DNA of 64,000 bases, taken from contig JAPKBR010000007.1 of the NCBI GenBank assembly GCA_028823345.1, forward strand, positions 1 to 64,000. Reading direction: 5' to 3'. Below, piece after piece: positions 8,698 to 18,195 of this stretch. The position numbers and the translations under genes are program-made. Each line of letters starts with the position of its first letter. Position 1 is the first letter of the stretch. Under the pieces are notes generated by a model. The model had not been told where the DNA came from. It ran no database searches and saw only the letters and a list, made by a program, of their open reading frames with translations. The DNA comes from Planctomycetota bacterium (GTDB lineage Bacteria; Planctomycetota; UBA1135; GCA-002686595).

Positions 8698-10179
8698 CTA
8701 GTAGGCGCCCGTACCCTTGACCACTGCAACGCCGGTCAAAGCAACGATCACCAGGTCCAACAGAAAAGACTGGTTTTCGATGTAATACAGGTCGTAGTCC
8801 AGATTGTCATGGATCGCCATCTGACGGGCATAGCTGATCTGCCAAAGGCCCGTTACGCCGGGCTTGGCCCGCAGTCGCTCGCGATCTCCATCCGTGTACT
8901 TGGCAACGATGAAAGGCATCTCGGGACGGGGCCCCACCACGCTCATTTCACCGCGCAGGACGTTGATGAAATTGGGCAATTCATCGAGGGAATAGCGCCG
9001 CAGCAAGCGCCCAATGCGAGTCACCCTGGGATCCTGTTCGGTTTCCGGGGCCTCAGCATCCTCGCAGTCAGTGCTGTACATGGTGCGGAACTTCAGCATC
9101 TCAAAGGGCAAGCCATTGAGGCCCACTCGGATTTGGCGAAAGAAAACAGGGCCGGCAGAATCCCTTCGGATCAGCAAAACCGAAATGAAGAGGAGGGGCA
9201 GAGCAAGTAGCAGCACTATGGTGGAAACCACCAAATCAAAAGAGCGCTTGGCCAGTCGACCCGCCAATGGATCACGGCGCTCGACCCGGGCGATCAGGGG
9301 GATCGAATCCAAATCCTCGATGCGGATCTTGTAGCGCATCAGGTGATAGAAGCGGGGCACAACGTAGTAGTTCGTACCGAGGGCTTCGAGTTGGCCGACG
9401 ATCGCCATCACCCGGCTCTCTTCCGCCTCTGGGAGGGCGACAAAAACCTCGCCCACCTTCCGATCGCTCATGATTTCGCTCAGCCGATCAAGGCTGCCCA
9501 GGACTCGGGCCCGTTCTACCAGGTCGCCCACCTCGTCCTGTTTTTCGCTGACGAAACCCACAAAATTCAAGCCGAGAGTCGGCACCAGCAGAAACTTGCG
9601 CTGCAAAGCCTGGGCCGTTTTTCCGGTCCCGATGACGATCACGTTGCGGTTGCCGATCCCACGTCGGTGCAAGTTCTGGATCACCTTGAAGCTGGCAAAA
9701 CGGCCCACCAGGATCGAAAAATGAATCACGCCAAAGGCGAGGATCAGGGTCACCCGTGAAAGCTGTTCCGAGCCACCGGTCAAGCGCACGAGTTCGTGAA
9801 TCGCTTGCAACAAGCCCCAAAAAGGACCCGAACCAGCATCCAGGTTCGTGTCGCGCAGCAGCACCAGCAGCGACAGCACCACCAAGAAGGCACTCAAGGT
9901 TGCCTTGGTCACAGCCTTGAACTCTTCCACGTTGAGCAGACTCTTGATCGGGCTGTACATCCCGAAGCGGTGGAAGCTGATCAGGCAAACCGCGGAGGTG
10001 ATCGCAAAGATGCTGCGATAGGCCTCAAGGGGGGTCCCTGCTCCCTCAGGAGCGAATTGCTCCCGGATCCACCAGGCGAATAGGCAGGAGCCGACCACCG
10101 TGACCAAGTCCACCAATACCTGTGCCGATAGCACCAGGGGCTCAAAGTGGCGGCGAAGGGTAGTGCCTGCGCGGGTCAT
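8698..10179 (-). CDS. Polyprenyl-phosphate sugar-1-phosphate transferase (WcaJ/WbaP type)
   Basis: This is a 493-residue integral membrane enzyme of the bacterial sugar transferase family. It moves a sugar-1-phosphate from a nucleotide sugar to undecaprenyl phosphate and so starts polysaccharide repeat synthesis. Several N-terminal transmembrane helices fall within residues 1-160. They are followed by a soluble Rossmann-like region (VIVIGTGKTAQAL). The C-terminal catalytic domain has a helix (LVVSTIVLLLALPLLFISVL), then RQIRVGLNGLPFEMLKFRTM, DELPNFINVLRGEMSVVGPRP and PGVTGLWQI. All are diagnostic. The length matches the WcaJ-type long form. It heads the run of glycosyltransferases downstream. 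No clear Shine-Dalgarno precedes the ATG at 10179. Confidence 0.93.
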   Translation of the reverse strand: MTRAGTTLRRHFEPLVLSAQVLVDLVTVVGSCLFAWWIREQFAPEGAGTPLEAYRSIFAITSAVCLISFHRFGMYSPIKSLLNVEEFKAVTKATLSAFLVVLSLLVLLRDTNLDAGSGPFWGLLQAIHELVRLTGGSEQLSRVTLILAFGVIHFSILVGRFASFKVIQNLHRRGIGNRNVIVIGTGKTAQALQRKFLLVPTLGLNFVGFVSEKQDEVGDLVERARVLGSLDRLSEIMSDRKVGEVFVALPEAEESRVMAIVGQLEALGTNYYVVPRFYHLMRYKIRIEDLDSIPLIARVERRDPLAGRLAKRSFDLVVSTIVLLLALPLLFISVLLIRRDSAGPVFFRQIRVGLNGLPFEMLKFRTMYSTDCEDAEAPETEQDPRVTRIGRLLRRYSLDELPNFINVLRGEMSVVGPRPEMPFIVAKYTDGDRERLRAKPGVTGLWQISYARQMAIHDNLDYDLYYIENQSFLLDLVIVALTGVAVVKGTGAY

Positions 10180-10782
10180 GAGGAGGGATCGGCGCGTTGC
10201 GCCAATGGGGTGGGTTTAGAGTTGAAGAGGGGGGCCCCTCAGGATAGCCCAATGATCACCAACTGGGGGAATCAAGGCAGGGCACCGAGGAGTTCACCCT
10301 ATGAATCGGCCGGAAAGGCCCCGATACCTATGCCGTTTTGCCTGAACCTGCTCCCCGCCCCGAATCCTGCCGTATCCGTCAGCTCCCCGAGATGCCCCCA
10401 GACCACATTGGCCCGGCGGAACCCTGTGAAAACCCCTACCAGGCTCTCAGAATCAAGGTGTGGCCCTCCTGCCGGCGGTGCCCACTGCCAGCAGAATTCC
10501 CCCATCCCGGGCAAGCAAAAAGAATGGCTGCCCCCCTGTTTACCTTCACCATAGCCCAGCAGGCCGCGAGCGCCGGGCGCCCGACAGGATCAGGGCGTGG
10601 AACATCAACCCACAAAATGATCCCTGGCAAGAATCCCCTGAGACTAGGCGTCAGCACCCCCACCGGCCCCGATGGCGTGCGGGATGTGGAGTCACTCTGC
10701 TCCGTTATTCGCTCCATCCCTCCACTTTGCCTTTCGAAGGGGCCGATCAACTCATGCCCTAGGTCTTGTATCCTGCCCCCCT
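10180..10782. other. Gene-free divergent intergenic region (about 600 nt)
   Basis: This stretch lies between the divergent sugar-transferase and epimerase genes. Open frames exist on both strands, but none has family-like sequence, a credible ribosome-binding site or a steady codon pattern. A GAGGGG-GG-CCCCTC inverted repeat is at 10227-10240. A -10-like TATCCT lies at 10769-10774, directly before the epimerase ATG. I see no tRNA-like or known small-RNA signature. It probably holds the two divergent promoters and possibly the long 5' leader of the polysaccharide genes. Confidence 0.5.
10769..10774 (+). promoter_or_regulatory. Candidate -10 element of the epimerase gene
   Basis: The hexamer TATCCT, preceded by TG, ends 8 nt before the epimerase ATG. 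No good -35 box stands 16-18 nt upstream. If it is the -10 element the transcript would be leaderless. Similar hexamers precede several other genes in this window. Confidence 0.3.
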
Positions 10783-11736
10783 ATGTTGATCGCCATTACT
10801 GGAGGAACCGGCTTCATCGGCCGTTATGTGATCCGCCGCCTCCTGGCGGACGGCCACCAAGTGCGTGCCCTTTGCCGCCCCGGGCGCGAAAGTGCCCTAG
10901 AGGATCTCAGCCATGAGAATCTCCAGTTCCACACGGGTGACCTGGTGGATGGGGATTCCCTGGACGGTTTCTTGGCGGATGCGCGCTACCTGATCCATCT
11001 AGCCAGCGCCCACGACCACTTCACCGATGAGCAGATGCAGTTGGTCAACGTCAAGGGCAGCGAGAACCTGGTTGCGGAAGCTCGGGCTCAACGAACCCCT
11101 GACAATTTCCAGTTTGTGGTGGTCAGTTCCGCAGTCATCGGCGTTCCGGTCTACAGCTATTACCGGGACTCCAAGCGCGTGCAGGAGAAAATCTTCCGGG
11201 CCTCCCAGTTCCCCTGGGTCAGTTTCCGCCCGACCCTCGTCTATGGGGTGGACGACATGCGCCACACCGCCCCCTTGCTGCGCCGCTGCGCCGAACCCAA
11301 GGGCACCTATTGGATATTCCACGAGGGTCTCTCCAAGATCAACCCCGTCCACGTGGATGACATGGTGGACGCCATCGTGCGCTTCTTCGACTACGATCGC
11401 GGCAAGGAAGACTACCGCATATTCGAAATCGCCGGCCCCGCGGGAATCCCCTTCAATCAGTTTGTGGACACGGTAATCGAAGCCACCGGTGGCGGAGTCA
11501 AGCGGCGCAATATCCCCCGCCGCTGGGTCGAACGAATCACCACGTTCTTACACATCTTCAAAGACATGACCAAAGCCCGAAGAGGCGCGGGTTACTTCTC
11601 CCTGCACCACGAACACAACATCCTCCCCGCCCAGGAAGAACTCGGCTGGCAACCGCGGCCCTTTGCCGATGGGCTCAAGGACATCACTGCCACCGACTGG
11701 TGGCGCGAGCAATCCAGCGACTCCAGTGATTCGTAG
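10783..11736 (+). CDS. NAD-dependent epimerase/dehydratase (extended SDR)
   Basis: The 317-residue protein starts at ATG 10783, which places the nucleotide-binding loop GGTGFIG at residues 7-13 as expected for an extended short-chain dehydrogenase/reductase. The catalytic Tyr-x3-Lys pair is visible in YYRDSKRVQEK. The serine that precedes it in the family is probably in VVVSSAVIG. A LIHLASAHDH segment matches the usual strand-4 region, and PTLVYGVDD the substrate side. Related proteins include nucleotide-sugar epimerases and NDUFA9-like or steroid/flavonoid reductases, so the substrate is uncertain. The nearby glycosyltransferases, on the opposite strand, make a sugar nucleotide plausible. 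An 11737-11769 hairpin lies directly after the stop. Confidence 0.85.
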   Translation: MLIAITGGTGFIGRYVIRRLLADGHQVRALCRPGRESALEDLSHENLQFHTGDLVDGDSLDGFLADARYLIHLASAHDHFTDEQMQLVNVKGSENLVAEARAQRTPDNFQFVVVSSAVIGVPVYSYYRDSKRVQEKIFRASQFPWVSFRPTLVYGVDDMRHTAPLLRRCAEPKGTYWIFHEGLSKINPVHVDDMVDAIVRFFDYDRGKEDYRIFEIAGPAGIPFNQFVDTVIEATGGGVKRRNIPRRWVERITTFLHIFKDMTKARRGAGYFSLHHEHNILPAQEELGWQPRPFADGLKDITATDWWREQSSDSSDS

Positions 11737-11769
11737 GTGGTGATACGGAACCCAGTTCCGCATGACCAC
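11737..11769. terminator. Bidirectional hairpin between convergent genes
   Basis: GTGGTGATACGGAAC (11737-11751) pairs with GTTCCGCATGACCAC (11755-11769) across a 3-nt loop, giving 13 pairs with two mismatches. It sits exactly between the convergent stop codons of the epimerase and the beta-propeller gene. No long T tract follows on either side, so it may work as a bidirectional transcription barrier rather than a classic intrinsic terminator. Confidence 0.55.
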
Positions 11770-11776
11770 ATCCTGA

Positions 11777-13258
11777 TCAGCGGACCTGGGGCTGCACGGG
11801 AATCTGAATCAGGGTGTAGTAAGCCCTGGGATCGACCAGCGCTTCCCCCACTTGAGAGCGCAGGCCCTTGGGCCGGAGCTCATGCACGTAGCCTGATCGC
11901 AGTCCCTTGATTTCGAGCTGGATCCCCATGTTATCTGGGTCGATGGTCACGGCCAGGACCTCACACTTGGCCTGGTCCACCTCGGAGCTGCCGTAGTCCG
12001 AGTGCAACATGTAGGTGTAGCTCGCCACAGACCAAAGCTTGGGGTCGGCGGCGGTCTTGGGGTCGAGGGCTTGGGTGAAGCGCACGTGGAAACCGTTCGG
12101 TCGAGCCGAAACCGTGTGCATCTCAAAGGGCACCGCTCCGGTCCAGGAAAGCCGCTCGAGACCAAAGCGCTCGGAACCCCGGCTGGCCCAGCCCCGGTCG
12201 GTTTCGCCGATCAACATGGAACCATCAGGTCCCCAGCAAACACGAATCGCTCCGCAGGAAAGGCCCTTACGGAAGGGATAGCAGGCACCCTGCCAGTGGC
12301 CGCCCACCTGTTCGAGACTGACACGCATGACTTCCGCAGAAAACTGGTCGACCACGAACATCTGGCCCTCATAAGGTCCAAACCGCCCGCCCGTCCCATC
12401 AAATACAAAACCGGCTGGAGAGCGGCCCATCTCGTCGTAGGGAAACCAAACCGCGGGCATTTGAAAGTGAGGCAGCAGTTTTGCCGCCTCGGGCATCAAC
12501 ACCCGGTTGGGGGTCTCCCCCGGATGGGGATAGGGCCAGAGCGGATCCTCGCAAGAGGCCACGCCAAAAGGGTGGCCGTAAAAAGCCCCGGGGATCAGTT
12601 GGCTGAGCTTGCTGGCCCCAACCCATTCCCCTTGGTTGTCCGTGTAGAACAGATCGCCCCAGGGAGCTGCGCCCACGCCCGCGGGGGAACGCAGGCCGGA
12701 ACATTCGGGGTGCATCTTGCCATTCCCGTCGATGCGCAAGGCAAAGCCGCGCCACTTGGGAGCGCCAAAGGGCTGGCCCCCAAAGGCCCGGTTGGTGGTC
12801 AGCCAAAGATCCCCCGCCTTGTCGCGCACGGGACCGAAGTTGTACTCGTGATAATTGCCCCCCACACGCCACTCATCGCAGACGGTCTCAACGGAATCAA
12901 AGGCACCATCCTGGTCTTGGTCCACAAGGCGCGAAAGTTCGCCCCGTTGAATCACCAGCACCGAATCATCTTCTTGCACGAGGAATCCAAGGGGCTCCTG
13001 CAATCCCTCCATGACCTTACGCCAGGAGCAATTGAGCGGGTCTCCGTCGAAGACGCCCTCCACCACCCAGACCTCGCCCCGGCGTGTCGCTACCAACACC
13101 CGATCCCCATGCCATATCTCAAGGGCGCTGATCTCCAGCACTTCCCCCTCGGGCATGGGCAAGGTTTCCAACAACCAAGGTTCCTGGACTTTGGGAATTA
13201 CAGCGGGAACTACAGCGAGATCACCGACAAAGGCCATCGCGGCCAGAAAACAAATCAT
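11777..13258 (-). CDS. Secreted beta-propeller (PQQ-dependent dehydrogenase-like) protein
   Basis: This 493-residue protein has a signal peptide (MICFLAAMAFVGDLAVVPA). The rest resembles the Pirellula/Verrucomicrobium type membrane-bound dehydrogenase domain, a six-bladed propeller related to PQQ-dependent sugar dehydrogenases. Landmarks are FLVQEDDSVLVIQRGELSRL, DQDQDGAFDSVETV, GNYHEYNFGPVRDKAGDLW, HPECSGLRSPAGVGAAPWGD and a GMLIGETDRGW-like tail (GPDGSMLIGETDRGW). No haem motif is present. I start at ATG 13258, which overlaps the upstream TAA as TAATG; a GTG two codons earlier is the alternative. It is translationally coupled to the pentahaem gene upstream, so an electron acceptor is encoded next to it. 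Cofactor and substrate are unproven. Confidence 0.8.
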   Translation of the reverse strand: MICFLAAMAFVGDLAVVPAVIPKVQEPWLLETLPMPEGEVLEISALEIWHGDRVLVATRRGEVWVVEGVFDGDPLNCSWRKVMEGLQEPLGFLVQEDDSVLVIQRGELSRLVDQDQDGAFDSVETVCDEWRVGGNYHEYNFGPVRDKAGDLWLTTNRAFGGQPFGAPKWRGFALRIDGNGKMHPECSGLRSPAGVGAAPWGDLFYTDNQGEWVGASKLSQLIPGAFYGHPFGVASCEDPLWPYPHPGETPNRVLMPEAAKLLPHFQMPAVWFPYDEMGRSPAGFVFDGTGGRFGPYEGQMFVVDQFSAEVMRVSLEQVGGHWQGACYPFRKGLSCGAIRVCWGPDGSMLIGETDRGWASRGSERFGLERLSWTGAVPFEMHTVSARPNGFHVRFTQALDPKTAADPKLWSVASYTYMLHSDYGSSEVDQAKCEVLAVTIDPDNMGIQLEIKGLRSGYVHELRPKGLRSQVGEALVDPRAYYTLIQIPVQPQVR

Positions 13259-16113
13259 TACCACACCAACTCCAGGCTTAAGGTTGCGCCAAAGCGCTCG
13301 GGATCCTCTGGCAGAGGTCGCATGACAATAGGCCAGCGCAACTCTCCCGAAACGGACGACACCGGTGGGCGCCCAAAACCTTCCCCAAAGGAAAGGTCCA
13401 ATTCATGACCACCGAGGGTCACGCGCCAAAGCCCTTGGGCCAAGGCCGACATCTGGGCACCACCGATGGGGCGCAGAACAAGATTCTTAGCAGCTGCGGC
13501 ATTTTCGGCCACCACCGTCCAATGGCGCGACAAGCCTCGGCGCCCTTTCCGGAGGACCGGCGTCAGGGTTTCTTCCACGGTCACTCCTTCCATGCCATAT
13601 CGGAATACGGGAGCCTCCCCCAGAACCTGTTGGCGGCCCAACACATGGAACCCAGCTTCGGCACCCACGGCCGTGGGCCAGGAATCCCCAGGGGAGTCCA
13701 AGCGCGCCAAGACCATCCCCGGGGGCATATCGATCACCCGCGAACCGGGAGGCATCTCAAGGGACCCAGCGCGCCCCTCCCACGTCCCGCGGGCATTGAA
13801 GAACCGCCCCTGCCAAATACGCCCGAGCCGACTATTCTGCATGTCGAAGGCGTAGTGAACCATTTCCGGAAAACCCACCACCAGGGTGCGCGGGCTCATG
13901 TCGCGCATGAACACACCGCAGGTCACGATGCGGTCCAATGGACGCAACTCAAAGGCGGAGTCCGGCGTGATCAACCCCGGCGGCGGCGGCATGGCGTTGC
14001 CAAGTGAAAGGGCCTGCCACACCGCTCGGATTTGCGCCATGGGGTCTCCACCCAGCACGTTGGGTGCGAGACTCTTGCCATCCACAAAGAGCTCTGCCAT
14101 ACGGGTGTTCATGTTGACTTGGCCCGGATCCCGCAAGAGAGCCTCAAACCACCCGGGTTTGAGGCGATCCCCGATGGTCGCCAGATCCACTGCGCGAATT
14201 CCCAGACTGGGGGTGCCCCCAAAGTCATGGCACTGAATACAACCAAGGCCCTCTTCGGTGCCAAGGAGTTGGACACCAAGGGCCAGGTGGTCCTCGAAAC
14301 TCTCCTGTGAGGTCGGCAGATCTGGATCCAAAGCCGCAAAGGCCTCGGCCATCCAACCCACGTTCTGCTCCCCGTACTGGGGCATACGCGTGGTCATGTA
14401 GGGTCGCACCCGCTCGCCACGGGTCAGTACACCGTGTAGTGCATCGAGCTGCAACTTACCGCCGACCCCATCCAATTGGGGAGGCAAGCGCCCCTCGTCT
14501 CCAAGGTCCGCGCCCTCCCGGGCCTGGAAATAATCCCGGTCCCAAGGATGTACACCGCCACGCTCCGAGCGCCGGTGACAGTGCACACAGCCAAGGCGCG
14601 TCATACTTCGCGCGAGCCGTTGAGCGGAATCCAATTCCGCTTGCAAGGACCCGAAGCCGTCCAGAAATTCCTGAAGCGCATCGTTCTGATCCGCATCGAA
14701 GGACCAGCGAGGATTTCGCTCTCCATCACCGCTCAAGCAGCCGGCCACCGCCGACCCTGCCAGGTTCGCCATAGGCGGGCCAACCCCTTGCCCAGAGGGG
14801 GGCATCTCATCCAAGACCGTGCCAGTGGTATGACATGCGGCGCAGCCCAGACGGGCGAAGCGCTCGCTGCCCCGGACCACAAGTTCGGGGTCGGGGGCCT
14901 GGGCAGTGGGCGGACGCAGGCCAAAGCCCTGATGGCTGAAGGCGGACGGAGGGACTTCGGCCCGGGAGACTCCGGGACCTTCCCATTCGAGCTTGAGCAT
15001 TTCACCACCACTCATCTCAAAGAAATGAACCTCGATCAAGTGCTTCCCTTGACTGAGTTCCAGACTCTCCTTCTTTGAAATGGGGCCATGCACGCCCCAA
15101 CTACGAATCACCTCGCGCCCATCGATCCGAAGCAAAGAGCCATCATCGCTACGCAAGTGAAGGGTCCACTCACCCGCCGTGGGAATTGCGATGGACCCCG
15201 TAAGACGCAGACCAAAATTGTCGCCGCCAGTCAACTCACCCACCGTCACATGGGAAGCCACACCTTTGGTTCCCCCCCTCAGCTCACTCAGATCCTGGGT
15301 ATTCATAAAGCTACCCTTGAACGAATGACTGGCAAGGCCTGGGGCAGACACGGGCGCTTGATCCAACTGGCCGCGCAACAGATACACGGCTATGTCCTCG
15401 GCGTCCGATCGACTGAGGCCCATGTTAGGCATCAAACCCGATGGGCGCACAGCATGGGGGTCGAGCAAGAAATCCGCCAGGGGTGCCACCGAAGTCATGG
15501 GTGCGAATTCCGGTAGGGCCAAATTCCGGGGCGCGAGGGTTCCCGCTAAGAGACCCGCCAAGGCGAGGGGGTCCTCTACCTCTCGGTTTTCTTCAGGGTC
15601 CGCAGCCCGCGCTGCTTCAGCATCTTCCAGGGAGAGCTCTAGGTCCGAAAAATCCTCAAAGGGTCGGTGACAAGCAACACAGCCCACAGAGTGAAACAAC
15701 TGCCGTCCAGACTCGATGACCCCAAAGCTTGTGCCGTGGCTTTCTTGGGGAAAGGGACCCCCAAGGCTCGACAAAAAACTCGCCAGCTCCAATCTCGCTT
15801 GGCTCCGCTCCTCTGGGGGCAAAACTTCCAGCATATTAGGCATGTTGCCATGGGGCCGCAGCCTACGCGGATCATCCAAGAACTTTTCCATCCACGAGGG
15901 AGAGAGTCGCGCACCGACCTTGGCAAGGTCCGGCGCAGTAGCGGGCTGCAGGCGCTGCTGTAAGGCGGGAGAGACTTCGTGGCAGCTGATACAGGCCGAC
16001 TGCACCAGCAACTCCTCCCCTGGCAAAAAACCACTAGGGCTCTGTGCTTGGGCGGTAACACCCGCGAGCATCAATCCACACGCGACTGAGCCCTTCAAGA
16101 TTTTCCAACCCAT
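13258..16113 (-). CDS. Secreted pentahaem c-type cytochrome with PA14 domain
   Basis: This 951-residue protein begins with a signal peptide ending near AQAQ (residues 20-24). It has five CxxCH haem motifs at about residues 41 (CISCH), 145 (CVACH), 424 (CAACH), 509 (CVHCH) and 625 (CIQCH). A PA14-like sugar-binding domain lies at about 265-395; GEWTLHLRSDDGSLLRIDG and GKHLIEVHFFEMSGG are typical of it. The C-terminal 230 residues (GVFMRDMSPRTLVVGFPEMV, GRIWQGRFFNARGTWEGR) resemble a conserved region of planctomycete/verrucomicrobial secreted haem proteins without a known role. Both ends overlap neighbours as TAATG, coupling it to acs upstream and the propeller gene downstream. It probably carries electrons in the periplasm while binding a glycan. 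Confidence 0.87.
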   Translation of the reverse strand: MGWKILKGSVACGLMLAGVTAQAQSPSGFLPGEELLVQSACISCHEVSPALQQRLQPATAPDLAKVGARLSPSWMEKFLDDPRRLRPHGNMPNMLEVLPPEERSQARLELASFLSSLGGPFPQESHGTSFGVIESGRQLFHSVGCVACHRPFEDFSDLELSLEDAEAARAADPEENREVEDPLALAGLLAGTLAPRNLALPEFAPMTSVAPLADFLLDPHAVRPSGLMPNMGLSRSDAEDIAVYLLRGQLDQAPVSAPGLASHSFKGSFMNTQDLSELRGGTKGVASHVTVGELTGGDNFGLRLTGSIAIPTAGEWTLHLRSDDGSLLRIDGREVIRSWGVHGPISKKESLELSQGKHLIEVHFFEMSGGEMLKLEWEGPGVSRAEVPPSAFSHQGFGLRPPTAQAPDPELVVRGSERFARLGCAACHTTGTVLDEMPPSGQGVGPPMANLAGSAVAGCLSGDGERNPRWSFDADQNDALQEFLDGFGSLQAELDSAQRLARSMTRLGCVHCHRRSERGGVHPWDRDYFQAREGADLGDEGRLPPQLDGVGGKLQLDALHGVLTRGERVRPYMTTRMPQYGEQNVGWMAEAFAALDPDLPTSQESFEDHLALGVQLLGTEEGLGCIQCHDFGGTPSLGIRAVDLATIGDRLKPGWFEALLRDPGQVNMNTRMAELFVDGKSLAPNVLGGDPMAQIRAVWQALSLGNAMPPPPGLITPDSAFELRPLDRIVTCGVFMRDMSPRTLVVGFPEMVHYAFDMQNSRLGRIWQGRFFNARGTWEGRAGSLEMPPGSRVIDMPPGMVLARLDSPGDSWPTAVGAEAGFHVLGRQQVLGEAPVFRYGMEGVTVEETLTPVLRKGRRGLSRHWTVVAENAAAAKNLVLRPIGGAQMSALAQGLWRVTLGGHELDLSFGEGFGRPPVSSVSGELRWPIVMRPLPEDPERFGATLSLELVW

Positions 16114-18074
16114 TAGTTCTGCCCATCCGTCAAACGTAGGCGCTCCAACACACCCGCATCCTCAATGGTCGACATATCCTGGTTGCTCTCGCGACCGGCG
16201 GCAACATCCCTTAGTAATCTTCGCATAATTTTCCCAGAACGGGTTTTCGGCAAGGCGTCAGTAAAACGAATCTCCTGGGGCCGGGCAAGCTTGCCTATTT
16301 GTTCTGCCACATGCTCAAGCAAGGCAGCCCGCAAATCCGCGTCCCCAGTTACATTCCCCGGGGTGGTCACAAAGGCCACGATCGCTTCCCCAGTCAAGTC
16401 ATCAGGCCGACCCACCACAGCGGCTTCCACCACTCCGGCATGTGCCACAAGCGAGGATTCCACCTCCATGGTCGAGAGCCGGTGGCCACTAACGTTGATC
16501 ACGTCATCCACCCTGCCCATGATCCAGAAGTAGCCATCCTCATCCTGCCGGGCGCCATCCCCCGCAAAGTAAGTCCAGCCACCGGGCCACTTGGACCAAT
16601 AGGTCTCAAGGAAACGTTTTTCATCCCCCCAGATACCGCGCAGCATGGAGGGCCAGGGTTTGCGCAGGGCCAAAAAGCCCCCTTGGTTCGCCCCGAGCTC
16701 CTCGCCCTCTTCGTTCAGAATGCAAGCATCGACCCCAAAGAAGGGCCGGGTTGCGGAGCCGGGTTTCGTGTCGGTGCATCCGGGCAGAGGCGTCAACATG
16801 ATGCCGCCGGTCTCCGTCTGCCACCAAGTGTCAACGATCGGACAGCGCCCGCCCCCCACGACCCGGTGGTACCAGGTCCAGGCCTCGGGGTTGATTGGCT
16901 CCCCCACCGTACCGAGCAACCGTAGCTTGGAAAGGTCGTGCTTTACCACGTGCTCATCGCCCCACTTCATGAAAGCGCGAATGGCAGTGGGTGCGGTGTA
17001 AAAAACAGTCACCCCCAAGCGCTCGCAAATGTCCCAGAGGCGATCCTCTTTAGGGGCATTGGGAGCCCCTTCGTACATCACGATAGTGGCGCCGTTAGCC
17101 AAGGGGCCATAGACGATGTAACTGTGCCCGGTGATCCAACCCACATCGGCGGTGCACCAATACACATCGTTCTCTTGCAAGTCGAACACCATGCGGGTGG
17201 AGAGGTAAGCCCCCACCATGTAACCGCCGGTGGTATGCATGATGCCCTTGGGTTTGCCGGTGGAACCCGAGGTATACAAGAGGAACAGCACGTCTTCGCT
17301 TTCCATGGGTTCCGGCGGACAGTCGCTGGACACGGACTCCAAGGCCTCGTGCAACCACACGTCCCGCTCAGGATGCCAGGTCACTTCGTTCTCGGTACGC
17401 CGCACCACGAGCACCGTGTGTACATGATCGATCCCCTCTACGGCTTTGTCCACCTCTTGCTTGAGGGGTAGAACACTGCCCCTGCGCCAACCACCGTCGG
17501 CGCAGATCACCGCGTTGCAACCAGTGTCTTCAATGCGATCTCGAAGGGACTGGGCGGAGAACCCACCGAAGACCACCGAGTGGATCGCGCCGATGCGCGC
17601 ACAGGCCAGCACCGCCATACTTAGCTCGGGAATCATCGGCATGTAGACCGCTACCCGATCGCCCTTGCCAATCCCGCGGGCCTTGAGCACATTGGCAAAG
17701 CGAGCCACCTCATCGCGTAACTCCGCGTAGGTGAAACTCTTGGAGTCCCCGGGCTCCCCTTCCCAATGGATCGCCACCTTGTTGGCGCGCTCCCCATCCG
17801 CGTGTTGGTCGAGGCACACGGCCGAAGCATTCAATTGGCCGCCGTCGAACCAGCGGGGCACGGGGGGATTGGACCAATCCAACACAGAATCAAAAGGCTT
17901 GATCCAAGGCACCTCCTTGGCCACCTCACCCCAATAACCCTCGGGGTCGTCAATGGAGCGCTTGTACTGTTCCTGATAGTCCGCCTCGTTCCCCATTCGC
18001 GAAGCTTCTCGAAAAGCGTCAGAGGGACTGAAGCGGCGGTTCTCGTGCAGAACGTTTTCTATTTGCTGGCTCAT
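16113..18074 (-). CDS. acs: Acetyl-CoA synthetase (AMP-forming)
   Basis: The 653-residue protein is a full-length cytoplasmic acetate:CoA ligase, which activates acetate via acetyl-AMP to acetyl-CoA. The AMP-binding P-loop is [31 protein letters not shown] is the acetyl-adenylate motif, [20 protein letters not shown] the hinge region, and [14 protein letters not shown] holds the catalytic lysine, which in this family is commonly acetylated to switch the enzyme off. Length and motif order match bacterial Acs. It is the first gene of an operon with two secreted redox proteins, joined by a 1-nt TAATG overlap. A candidate promoter lies at 18133-18163. The mix of a cytosolic acetate enzyme with periplasmic cytochromes is unusual. 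Confidence 0.97.
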   Translation of the reverse strand: MSQQIENVLHENRRFSPSDAFREASRMGNEADYQEQYKRSIDDPEGYWGEVAKEVPWIKPFDSVLDWSNPPVPRWFDGGQLNASAVCLDQHADGERANKVAIHWEGEPGDSKSFTYAELRDEVARFANVLKARGIGKGDRVAVYMPMIPELSMAVLACARIGAIHSVVFGGFSAQSLRDRIEDTGCNAVICADGGWRRGSVLPLKQEVDKAVEGIDHVHTVLVVRRTENEVTWHPERDVWLHEALESVSSDCPPEPMESEDVLFLLYTSGSTGKPKGIMHTTGGYMVGAYLSTRMVFDLQENDVYWCTADVGWITGHSYIVYGPLANGATIVMYEGAPNAPKEDRLWDICERLGVTVFYTAPTAIRAFMKWGDEHVVKHDLSKLRLLGTVGEPINPEAWTWYHRVVGGGRCPIVDTWWQTETGGIMLTPLPGCTDTKPGSATRPFFGVDACILNEEGEELGANQGGFLALRKPWPSMLRGIWGDEKRFLETYWSKWPGGWTYFAGDGARQDEDGYFWIMGRVDDVINVSGHRLSTMEVESSLVAHAGVVEAAVVGRPDDLTGEAIVAFVTTPGNVTGDADLRAALLEHVAEQIGKLARPQEIRFTDALPKTRSGKIMRRLLRDVAAGRESNQDMSTIEDAGVLERLRLTDGQN

Positions 18075-18132
18075 GATTCGCAGGAAGGACGGGATGCTTG
18101 GGGCACCCTAGTCTAGCCACCAGAGTTGCGGG

Positions 18133-18163
18133 AGGTTAACTTCGAACTGTTACGACTGGTCAA
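18133..18163 (-). promoter_or_regulatory. Candidate promoter of the acs operon
   Basis: On the minus strand a TTGACC -35 box (18158-18163) is followed after 18-19 nt by TTAACC/TAACCT (18133-18139). The spacing is at the upper limit and the -10 is imperfect. It is the best -35 match in the divergent 18075-18195 region. It would give a 5' leader of about 50 nt. Confidence 0.35.
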
Positions 18164-18195
18164 GACCCCCTGCCCTCAAGCATCCTGCCCGCATT

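Noticed and set aside
10227-10240. GAGGGGGGCCCCTC palindrome as an operator
   Set aside because: Pure G/C palindromes of this length arise easily in GC-rich DNA and it is not placed near a promoter-like element.
10436-10750. Open frame of 104 codons on the minus strand in the 10180-10782 gap
   Set aside because: No ribosome-binding site, no family resemblance, proline- and cysteine-scattered composition typical of chance frames in GC-rich DNA.
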